Shown here in pieces: positions 34,235-44,038 of a stretch of DNA of 64,000 nucleotides. The notes under the pieces were generated by a model that was given only the letters and a program-made list of their open reading frames with translations, was not told where the DNA came from and searched no databases. This stretch comes from Poa pratensis. Its lineage: Eukaryota > Streptophyta > Magnoliopsida > Poales > Poaceae. Each line of letters starts with the position of its first letter. The first letter of the stretch is position 1. The translations under genes were made by a program, and so were the position numbers. The stretch spans positions 64,818,573 through 64,882,572 of the forward strand of contig CAMZMU010000040.1 of NCBI GenBank assembly GCA_947311845.1. Reading direction: 5' to 3'.

Positions 34235-34507
34235 ATGAGTGACCCATGGACGTTTCCCCGGAACAAGCTGTTCGAGGTAGCGCTGGCCAGATATGACAAG
34301 GACGCGCCAGACTATTGGCAGAACGTGGCACGGGCTGTTGGCGGCGGCATGACGGCCGAGGATGTCAGAAGGCAGTATCAGGAGCTGGAACGAGACCTGA
34401 ACCACATAGAGACAACAGGCTCTACCCCCCAGAACGGTGGCAGCAGCGGCGGCAACTCCAGGGGGGAATCCAGCCGCGGCAGCAGCAACCGCGAGGCGCA
34501 GAGGTAG
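34235..34507 (+). CDS. RADIALIS-like single SANT/MYB protein, copy B
   Basis: A 90-residue protein with the SANT/MYB domain at about 5-60 (RNKLFEVALARYDKDAPDYW, then [10 protein letters not shown] and EDVRRQYQEL). The Gly/Ser/Asn-rich tail is 8 residues longer than in copy A and ends SSNREAQR. Promoter, TATA box and 3' flank match copy A, so it is a tandem paralogue. Around 39 of the first 186 coding bases differ from copy A by hand count, mostly changing amino acids, while the flanks differ by only about 7%. The core of the third-helix region is preserved in both. Changes are concentrated before NKLF, at DRW/DYW and after YE/YQ. Expected to be a nuclear regulator like other RL proteins; the target is unknown. 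Confidence 0.87.
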   Translation: MSDPWTFPRNKLFEVALARYDKDAPDYWQNVARAVGGGMTAEDVRRQYQELERDLNHIETTGSTPQNGGSSGGNSRGESSRGSSNREAQR

Positions 34508-35456
34508 TTAAGTAATCTGAATCTTTCTCAGTTACGGACTGTTCCATCCATGCATGCATCATTACATAGTGAGACCACCCTCTTCGGTATACTAGTCATT
34601 TGGTGTGTGCAAAGGGTGATGTTGCTTTCGGCTTGGCTTTCTGGGTCAGTCACTTGCGCTGGAAGCTTTTGCTTCTTTCATGGCCATGTATTCCATTCAT
34701 GCATTTTCGTCCCCTAGTATATATGGTTTCTTGCTGTTCCCTTGGGAGAAACGACTTCTTTCTGCCCTTTCTACGTACTGTCAATGTCGACCTTTCAAAT
34801 GCTATATTGTGTACCAACTCGGTGCTTCAGTCATTGACATGCAGAATCTCTAGAAATTCTATACCGTTGGCAAGCCCGCGGTCATTGAACCAATCGGTCA
34901 GGACGCAAGAGTGGGCGCCCAGCTAGTCTTTGGTTATCTTTACCTTCAGGAAAAACTTATATACTCCGAATTGATCCCTTTGTTTGTATTTATGAGGTAA
35001 TCGGCGTAGAATTATAGATATCGTTGGCTTCTTTGCCATTCTTGATAAAGTAATGATCTTGACTAAGACACTTTTGTTTTCCAACGATGTATCTTATGGC
35101 CGTCTTCTCTCGTCATCTGAAATGAAGCTTTTTTGGCAAGTTTTTATGGATAAAGATATCTAATAAGTGATTCATATTTTCTTAATTTCTATATTTATGC
35201 TCTTGGAGATATAATTGAATTCATGAAAAATGTGTTTCTTGTCCATTTATTCGTTATATAATCCATATAGTGGTAAGTGTATCTCAAGTTAGCTGAATAA
35301 GATATCAATTAGGTTTTAATACTTCCTTATCTTGTTTGTGAGATCAAGTTTTATAATGCACCTAGCTAGTTACTAGAACATGACATACCTTACTAATTGT
35401 ACGCGAAACACAAACATGTCAATGTGAGTGCATTTCACTAGTAGGATGATGGTTAG

Positions 35457-35616
35457 AATGACTGGCGCTTCCCTCCGTTCGCCAGCGGTGATGGGCTTAC
35501 TGCTGGCGAACGCCGTTTCATGTTCGCCCGCGGTTATAGCGCTGGCGGGCGCATACGGGTGTTCGCCAGCGGTAGGCTGGCGGCCATAAGCAATTCTCTA
35601 CTAGTGTATATAGTAC
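35457..35616. mobile_element. Insertion in copy B with CACTA-like end
   Basis: Copy A reads straight from GATGGTTAG to CATGCTAG, whereas copy B has about 160 GC-rich bases between them. The insert contains repeated GTTCGCCAGCGGT motifs in both orientations and ends near CTACTAGTG, a CACTA terminus. Only one end is clear; a CACTAGTAGG just outside the left border (35436) is CACTCGTAGG in copy A. Confidence 0.5.
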
Positions 35617-36905
35617 ATGCTAGCATTCTCTCTGTACGAGATATTCACTTATTCAAGTGAACAAGTGTTATTTTCTTTTTGATCTAGCTTCTTGTGCTAT
35701 AGTACTCCCTAAAGCTAGACAGGAGCTCCTAACTCAATCCTAGCAGAATCTAGTGGTCATGAGAGTACGTTTTATTAACTTTTCCTTGCAAGAATTTTGA
35801 CATTTTAATCTTCAGTAATAGTGTGTTTTCTTTGTTTATATTAATTTACTTCTAACATGACCAAAATAATCTTGGATCGCCTAAAAGAATAGAAGCTGCC
35901 GTAATAAGTTTGATTCTAAAGATGGTGAAGAACGATATGATATCGTATAACCTACAGTAACTAATTTCAGAAGCAGCGCATTTTTATTAGGCTATTGCCT
36001 ATTAGGTTTTGAAGCATAGCATACACTTAAGTGGCAAAATAGTGTGCAGAAGTGAGGCTAATTTGTGCGGAATACTAAGAAACGAAGGCGTCCCTCCTGC
36101 ATATCGGTAGTTAGTAGCAGGTAGATGCTGAAAATTTGCATGTAAAGCATGCAGCAAGTCCCTTAAGCGTGCTGTCTTTTCGACAGGCATAAAGTTCTGT
36201 TATCTCTTAACAGTTGATGTTTTGTTCTCTCGCATATATATGTACTTACAGGACAAATGTCAATCTTACATTTCTTCCTCTAGCTAGCTTGTCCCTAGAT
36301 CCTCCTATGTATTATTTCCAAATTAATGTCCTTCACTGGAAAAGACCTTTCTCTTTCTGTATGTCTATGTCGGCATCTCCCTCTCTCCACAGGGAACATT
36401 CGAGCTTTTTATACTTTTAGCCATGCATTTGCTTGTGAATTTCGATTTCAATAGTTGGATCATGCCCATGCATCCCGCGTTGGGATCATATATGATCTTA
36501 CTAACTCTGGATTCATTTTCTCCTTTCTCCAGGCAAGGGCGCCTCTGATAGCTGGGCTGGTGCAAGATGGAGCTCAGCTTACAGCCCTCGAGCACAGCTA
36601 GCTCCTCCCTTTCCAGCATGAAACCAGTACCCTATCTACAATAGATACATATGACCCACCCCATGGTGATGGCGATCCTGTCTACCTAGCTCTCCGATGA
36701 TGATGATGCCGACGAGAAAAAAGTCCTAGACATAATCGAGTCCCGCATCGAAGCTGTATCTTTCCTATATTTTGTTCCCATTGTGTACGTGTTTATGCCC
36801 CACCATGAGCCTTGTCCCCAGCTATGGGCTTAGCCTGGTACTGCCGAAGGTATCAGACACGACAGGCGTTTGTATCCTGGTGTAGTGGTCTGTCTCTCTA
36901 TCTAA

Positions 36906-37619
36906 TTTGTTACCCCATGTTGCCAGATATTGTCTGGCTGAAATTCCAGTCTATAAGCTACTACTTATTAAAGGTGCCGACTCCTGCTCTGTCATGTGTT
37001 TTTGGACTCGTCTGGCGCAGGGAATTACCCATATCTCTCTATTTCTTCTAGGTAAACTTGGCTCAGACGGCTAGCTCGACAAAGAAACCAATTGTGTCGA
37101 CGGTTTTCGTTGCTTTCTTTGGCCCCTTGATAGCACGTACGTCTATTGAGCCGTCCAGAATAAATGTCCCAGGCAGCGTCATCACAGGCCACTCTAAGCT
37201 GTCTTGGATAATAGATTTCTCTTTAGAGAGAAAGCACATGTACTGATGTACACCTGACTTTATAAATCCACATCCACGAGAGGCACCAATAGCATACAAC
37301 GAAGCCGAAAGTTAAGTTAGAGGAGCCGGATCCTTGAGCTGAAAGAGGGGGCCTCGAATCTGCAAGGTCATCACTTCGAAAGCTCTAACGTCCTTATAGC
37401 TATACGTAGTGGCTTCCACAGCGGTAATAATGCAAGCATTTTAAGATAGACAAACATTCACTTAGCCGGATAGAAAAGACAGATTCAGTTGTAAAATTTG
37501 TTCCTTGGATGGAAAAGCACTTCAAACGACCTAGAGAGCGCAACTATCAGTCTTGGATGATGGCTCCCATTAATGTGCGCAGGCCCTATATATCGCCACC
37601 GACTCGCTCCCAGCTATCG
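36906..37619. other. Intergenic DNA, no gene recognised
   Basis: A minus-strand frame at 37063-37299 reads like protein (TLPGTFILDGSIDVRAIKG), but it is short and has no domain or promoter. It could be a retroelement fragment. The rest is unremarkable. Confidence 0.4.
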
Positions 37620-39599
37620 CCATGAGCCGGCCCATTTTCATGTCTATTCCTTTTTCTTCTTCTTTTCTTTTTTCTTCTTTTTCGTTTTTATTTTTATTTT
37701 CTATATCTTTCCCAAGTCTTAATTTTCGTTTATTCTTATTTTTAAATTTTCGTTTTGGTTCTTTTAATTTTGTTTTCGTTTATGTTTCCTGTTTTCTTTT
37801 TTACTTTATTTCGTTTCCTTTTTATTTTCATACATTTATTTTGTGGGCAATACATGAATATATGATTATGAACCTTGAAATTCTTTTTTGAATCGATGAA
37901 CATTTTCTTCAGATCAGGAAAGAAAATTTCAAAACTTTGAGCGTATATTTTCAAAATTGTGAACATTTTCAGAATTTTGTGAAGATTTGTTTCAACCCAG
38001 GAACATGTATTTTGAACGTCATGAACTTTTTTTAATACCCATGTACATTTTTTTAACCTTGTGAACATTTGTTTTTAGAACCATGAATATTTTTTCAAAC
38101 TCTATAAACATTTATTTATAATTCGTGAACATTTTTAAATGTGCATAAACAATTTTTCACGGATGAAAATAATGGTTCACCTATAAGAAGAAAACATGTA
38201 GGTTTAGAAAAATCTGATATTTAAAATGTTCATAGATTTCAATTTTTGTGCATGTTTCAAACATGTACACGAATTAAAAAGGTTCACGTGTGAAACAATT
38301 ATTCATATATTTATCCAAAATTTGAGAATGAAAAAGATAACATATTGAATAAAGTGCAGGAGAAGGAACTGAAATGCAATCAAAAGAAAGCCGCAAGAAA
38401 AAGCAAAATAAATAGAGAAAAGAAATAAGGAAAGGAAAAACAAAATAGAATAGTAGTAAAATAAACGTAAAAGAAGAAACAAGAATGGATCCGCCCGTGC
38501 AAGGGAGTTTTGGAGGTTATCTCGTGCAAGGACTGGAATCGTGGTGAGCGCCTATATGACGCCTGCAGGTTCCGCTCAAAAAAATAATATACGGCACTCC
38601 CATGCGGCACGATTCTCCTCGACGTGTGAAACAATCGTTTCATGGGCCGCTGCAAAAACAGCCCAATAAAAAAATAGTTTGTTTTCTCTTTTTTTGTTTT
38701 CTAAAATCTACTTTTTTATCTGAACATTTTTAAATCTAAATGAAATTCAAATCTGGACGTTTTTCAAAATAAAAGAAATCAATTTCAACATTTTAAATCT
38801 AATGTTTTTTAGTTTGAACAATTTTAAAGTCTAAACACATTTCAAAATTTAAAATTTTCAAATTTAACTAATTTTTACATTTGAACATTTTCCAGAACTG
38901 AGCATTCTTTAAAATCATAAAAAGTGAAAAAAAAAGGTAAATAAAATGAAAAAGGAAAAATAAAAGAGAAAAAAGGGAAGAAAAGAAAAGACATTTCTTC
39001 ATGCGACGCGGGAGTTCCGCTCCACACGCGGACGCCATGTAGGATTTGCCGGATTCGTGCGAGCGAATTCCATCCATCATCTCGCTATAAACGAGCTAGA
39101 GGGACGTATGAACATCTAGAATAAGCAACTTTCTTTTGAGGAAAAAATAAGCAACTAATAAGTCGTAGAAGACCTTGGGAATGCAACGATATGGGCTGCA
39201 TGCACTGAACTGCTATCTGGGCTGATGACTTTGCAATAATTAAAAAGGTCGAGGGAATGCACTGAATTGCTATCTGCGCTGAATTCCTTCCCATACTAAT
39301 GGGCCCAATACAGGCTAATACGATCCCAACCGGTCACCCAAATAGTTGGAGCTGGGAGGTGATGTAGGGTGCTCGTTAGCGTCGCTGATCGCTCGCGACG
39401 CCTACGTGGTTCGTTCGTGGGCTGGCCCATACGCTTCGCGCGCGCGTTTAGGTCTCCTCCGACGGTTTCCGTAGTGCGTTTCCATACTGCGTTTTGCTCG
39501 TACTGCGTATTGCTCCTTCCGTGTTTCCGTACGGCCCATTCGATTGTTTCCGTACTGCGTTTTGCTCCTTTGTCCAGAAAAATCCGAATTTGAATAATT
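37620..39599. other. Low-complexity AT-rich DNA
   Basis: TTTTC-rich runs at 37640-37830 are followed by loosely repeated GAACATTTT or TGTGAACATTT blocks to about 38130, then AAAGAAA-rich runs at 38380-38460 and 38925-38990. Short GC-rich islands lie at about 38490-38640, 39000-39075 and 39300-39560. Open frames here reflect composition. Confidence 0.6.
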
Positions 39600-40490
39600 A
39601 CGAATAGGAACAAAATTTAAATTTGTATAATTTTTGAATTTGAACAATTTTTTAAAAATTCAGAACCATTTTAAAATAGAATTATTTTTAAAATTGTAAC
39701 CATTTTCAAAATGGAACCATTTTCAAATTTGAAACATTTTTAAATTTGGAACCATTTTAAATTCGGAACCATTTTAAATTCAGAACCATTTTTAAATTTG
39801 GAACCATTTTTTAATTTGGAACCATTTTAAATTCGGAACTATTTTTAAATTTGGAACCATTTTACATTTGGAACCATTTTCGAAAATGAATAATTTTTAA
39901 ATTTGGAACCATTTTTAATTTGGAACCATTTTAAATTCGCCACCATTTATAGTTTGGAACCATTTTTAAAATTGCAACCATTTTCAAAATGGAACCATTT
40001 TAAAAAATAAACAATTTTCAAATTTTAACCATTTTTTATTTGGAACCATTTTTAAAATGGAACCATTTTTTAATTTGGAACCATTTTCAAAATGGAACCA
40101 TTTTCAAATTTGGAACCGTTTTAAATTCGGAACCGTTTTAAATTCGGAACCATTTTTAAAAATGAAACCATTTTCAAAACGAAACCATTTTTAAATTCGG
40201 AACCATTTTCAAAACGGAACCATTTTAAATTCGGAATCATTTTTAAATTTGGAACCATTTTCAAAATGGAACTATTTTTTAATTCAGAACCATTTTTAAA
40301 TTTGGAACCATTTTAAATTCGGAACCATATTTAAAGTCGGAACCATTTTATATTTGGATCCGTTTTCAAAATGGAACCATTTTAAGTTGGAACCATTTTC
40401 AAAAATGAAACTGTTTTAAAAAATGAACAATTTTATAATTGGGAACTATTTTAAATTTGGAACCATTTTAAAAATGAAACCATTTAGCGG
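39600..40490. repeat. GGAACCATTTT minisatellite, about 0.9 kb
   Basis: Dozens of variants of GGAACCATTTT spaced by AAATTT, AAATTC, CAAAA or similar give a fuzzy period of about 16-20 bp. The array is followed by an A/G-rich tract. No unit is exact, so it has been drifting for some time. Confidence 0.9.
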
Positions 40491-41040
40491 AAACAAAACA
40501 GAAAAATAAAAAGAAATGAAAAAGAAAAAGAAAAAAGAAAAAATAAGAAAAAGAAAAAGAAAACGGAAAAAGAAAAACAAAAAAAGAAACGAAAAAAAGA
40601 AACGAGAACAAAAATCGAAAACGAAAAAAGTAAAATAAAAGGAAAAACGAAAATAGAAAAAGAAACGAAAACTAAACAGAAAAAAAAACGGAAACAAAAA
40701 ACCAAAACAGAAAAATAAAAATAAACGAAAAGGAAAATGAAAAAGAAGCTCTTCATTCGTCCTACATGTGTGTCTGCGCGAAACGAATTGGGCCTGGCCC
40801 AGGAAAGAACCTCTTCAGGCGGCGCGACTCCTATGCGGTGCTAACGGGCGCCGCATAGGGTTTGCCGTTGGAGCTTTGGCGAACAAGTTCTGCTCCGTGA
40901 CGCCGGATCGATGTACTACAAGAAGCCGCAACAACAAAAAGTTAGATCTAGACAACATCCGAATGTCAGATCTTAAACATCATTAGGAAAGCTTAATCAT
41001 TCACTATCCATCCATTAGAGCACCTAATTAGACTTTAAAC
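40491..41040. other. A/G-rich tract and spacer
   Basis: From 40495 to 40750 the plus strand is nearly all A and G (GAAAAAG-type runs). A short GC-rich piece at 40780-40880 holds CCTATGCGGTGCTAACGGGC and a partly inverted GCCGCATAGG, similar in flavour to 38590-38610. No gene. Confidence 0.6.
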
Positions 41041-41159
41041 AGATAAATTAGGGGATGCACTTACTAGAGATGGACATGATTTCCTGCTTGGAGCAGGCAA
41101 GAAATTGGTGTTGTTGTAGCGAAGCAGGCAGAACTTGGTGTTCGTGGAGGAGGCCCATG

Positions 41160-41905
41160 GACACCGAAAGCACAACCCTTTTTTTGGAATTACAACGGGA
41201 GAGGCTCCCACTGGCTCAGTTAGAGGAGAAAAATATTGACAGAGTTCTCATTTACAGATCTAGGTCTGGTCTAGTTACAGAATAGGAAAAAGAGTGTCAC
41301 AGCCTAACTAGATTGATGATGGGTGTTAGAGCCACTAGATGTCTGGATCTCAGTCCGTAGCGTAGTAGTTAAGGTCTTCACACTGGGCGGGAGATTTTCA
41401 AAAACCTTCTGGTTTCTGACCCTCCAAATCACACACGTGCCTAAAGTTATTGTCTCAACAAATAATGGATCCATCCAGCTGCTTTGGTCGGTGATGGCTG
41501 GCGGTGGATGTCGGTCTTCGTCCCCCTTTCGCACCTCCTTTTTAGGATCGGTAGTTAGAGTGGAGTCTGACCAACTAAAACAAATTGTAATATGTTAGGT
41601 GACTCTCCTTTTTATACCGGGTGCTCAGAGGACGGGACCGAAAACCAAAATTGTTGATATAGTTTCCGATCATGCACAAATGTGGGGGGCTCCCCTTTTT
41701 CTCTCACTCAGTTAGGTTTAAGATCAATTTCCAAAACCCAACACGCGTCCTTACAGTCAGCTCCAAACGTTTGGGCATTTGTAAAAGCAGTAGTATTTTT
41801 TTTTTGGCTAAAGGCGCTAACAATCACTTTTTGGGACAGATGCTCTATTTTAGAGGGTCTGTTGGAGATGATGTAAGTGATCAGTTTTCTATTTGTCCAT
41901 TTTTA
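41160..41905 (-). mobile_element. Decayed LINE 3' part
   Basis: The minus strand has protein-like pieces such as TCVIWRVRNQKVFENLPPSV, resembling the region downstream of the RT zinc-binding domain at the C-terminus of plant LINE ORF2. A tail follows as CGTTGTAATTCCAAAAAAAG near 41175-41195. Frames are broken and no RT core remains. Confidence 0.5.
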
Positions 41906-42068
41906 TGAGTGAATTATGTTTTTACCTCCTACTTTCATATTGCCTACACAAATTACCCTGTTTAGTAGCTTTTTTTTTAGCTGGTGAAGTGAAAGTTTTG
42001 TAGTTCTTACCGGTTCTAACATTTTCGGCGCAATCTGACATGTGGATCTAGCCGTCAGGTAAAATCTA

Positions 42069-42192
42069 CTTCCTCCGTCCGGAAATAGATGTATTTAATT
42101 TGTCTAAATTTGGATGTATATGTACACTAAAACATGTCTAAGTACATCCAAATCTAGACAAATCTAAGACATTCTTTTCCGAACGGAGGGAG
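42069..42192. mobile_element. Stowaway-type MITE, 124 bp
   Basis: It starts CTTCCTCCGTCCGGAAATAG and ends TTTTCCGAACGGAGGGAG, with TA at 42067-42068 and 42193-42194. Nearly palindromic interior (AAATTTGGATGTA facing ACATCCAAATCTAG). Confidence 0.9.
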
Positions 42193-42309
42193 TATTAGGT
42201 AGGTATTTCGTGTTAAAAATGCACAAGTGGAACCCGGTGTGAACCCAGAAGACTTCACGGCCCGTTACACGACAAATGAGCCGACCACTCAGAGTATTTG
42301 TTTTATAAG

Positions 42310-42598
42310 CTCTTTTTTTTGTGAAACACAGTACAACGCAGACGCTCACATACACGTGCACACACTCACCCCTATGAACGCACGCACGCACACCCTAACT
42401 CTATGAGCACCTCCGAAAGACTGAGCCGGCGGTTAGGTCTTGAGATTGACGAAGTCACCATAGGCGCCTCGATGTCGACGGGAACGTCGCCTCCCACTGA
42501 AGAATATTCCGCCTAAATGAGAAACACCAATGTCAAATCTAGGATTTGAACTCTGCTGGGCTAGGGGTACAACCACCCTCCTAACTCTATTCAAGACC
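42310..42598 (-). mobile_element. SINE-like retroposon (same family as 55564-55730)
   Basis: On the minus strand it has a B-box-like AGTTCAAATCC near the start and CGTTCCCGTCGACATCGAGG in the middle. It ends with GGAGGTGCTCATAGAGTTAG, GTGCGTTCATAGGGGTGAGT and CAAAAAAAA. I believe this is a common Triticeae SINE (Au-like), but a LINE tail is possible. Confidence 0.65.
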
Positions 42599-43880
42599 AC
42601 GGAGGGGGACAGGAGTGTACAGGTACATATGTTTCAGGGGTGAGGGGGCGTGTCAGAAATAAATAAAAATGGCCAGGGTTGCATGGCCCGTATGCAATTT
42701 TGCATTTGCCACTGCACAGGAGAAATGAAATTAATTTACCAAACAAAAACAACATTTTTGAAGGCGCCATTGCTTTATTTCGGCACATTTTGCTAATTCA
42801 GCAACCTTGAAAGTATTTTTGGCAGCAGCCCTAGTGTGCCGGGGTATTTTATCAGTGATTTAGCACGATGTTTTTTAGCATACACATTTTTTTTTTCATT
42901 TGACAATGTTAGAGCATCTATATCGGCGTCCTCTATAAACCTACTCGTCGGCCCATGAGGTTGCAGGCATGAAAATAGGCACCAGCGGCGCCCCCGTCAG
43001 TTTGGATGTCCAAAAAGTTGTCTCTGAAACCCCTTAATTACAACATAAATCACGGTAAACATTGTTTAATAGCTCTCACCCAACTCATGGTTCCCCATGC
43101 ACCGCTACTTCCTCACGTGGCAGTGGTGCGGCTTCCCCACGCGGCCATCTCGCTCCTCTCTCTTGCCTCCTTACCTCCTCTCTCTTACTTGCCTTTTATT
43201 TAGAAGCAACATGTCACAATGTCGCGACGCAAAAACGACGACGACGTCACGTTGAGCCGGGGCGGAGAGGCACTGGCTAACGAGTGAACAACATCAGAGA
43301 GGAGGAGGGAGCGTTAGCCGGCGGCAAACGACGGCGAGGCTGGCCATAGCGGCGAGCCCTCTCCTCTAGGCTGTAGTTGACTAGTAGAGTGTTAGCCGGC
43401 GACGAACGAACGACGATAGGGCTAGCCCACGCGAGCTATCTCCGGCTATCGATGTAGACCTAAATTAAGTTTTTAGTTCAAATTTCGTTGTAGTATTTTT
43501 AAGTTTCAATGAAATATGAGCTGTTTATTTTAAATTTACGAGTTCGAATTTTTTAAGGGGCACCGTATGGTCAGGCACCCAGCCATAGTGGATATGATTT
43601 CAGAGATGACAAACGCAATGTAGGCAGAAATTCCCTGAGATAGCTAGGACCAGCCGCCGCTGTCTTCGGATCGTTCTCTCTCGTATAACCTAGAATGCCC
43701 TATTTGCTTTGAAGGAAGCTCCAATGTTCATGTCAGTTGCACCTCACTGCCACAGTGCCAAGACTCGATCCCTTCTATATTCAACTGTACCCATGTCGTC
43801 AGATAGTGCGTGCCCAATAAATTCTTACTGATTTTGGGCCATCATCACTTAACCAAATTAGGTGGCAGGCAGCAGCATTG
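42599..43880. other. Intergenic DNA upstream of the cyclase
   Basis: The stretch 43060-43460 is GC-richer and CT-rich, without a convincing frame. GTTAGCCGGCG(G/A)C(A/G)AACGA occurs twice near 43312 and 43391. The last 250 bp are probably cyclase promoter. Confidence 0.45.
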
Positions 43881-43895
43881 CGGCGTTCGTCTGCC

Positions 43896-43903
43896 AATAT
43901 AAG
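43896..43903 (+). promoter_or_regulatory. Probable TATA box of the cyclase gene
   Basis: AATATAAG about 135 bp before the ATG at 44039. Confidence 0.5.
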
Positions 43904-44038
43904 ACCCTAAGCTGCATGATTCCTCCATATCCTTGTACCGGTCTCTGAAGAGTGCTCTCCTCTACGGCCCTACACCATATTCTGAGTTAGTGATCGAATA
44001 AGCGAGCTCAGCTCAGCTCAACTCACCGTCTTCCGGAG

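Larger units (their letters stand above)
32357..36905. repeat. Duplicated segment copy B
   Basis: This is the uninterrupted counterpart of 898-2159 plus 18001-21096. It lacks the MULE, its neighbouring Stowaway and the roughly 270 bp around them, but has its own SINE and a CACTA-like insertion. Direct orientation relative to copy A, about 11 kb downstream of it. Confidence 0.92.

Noticed and set aside
39296..39647. Charged minus-strand frames near a GC-rich island
   Set aside because: Two overlapping frames with equal appearance and no family resemblance; likely repeat-derived.
39600..40490. CRISPR-like array
   Set aside because: Units are degenerate, spacers are short A/T variants, and the DNA is plant nuclear.
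40446..40756. Phe-rich minus-strand frames that look like membrane proteins
   Set aside because: Translations of an A/G-rich low-complexity tract.
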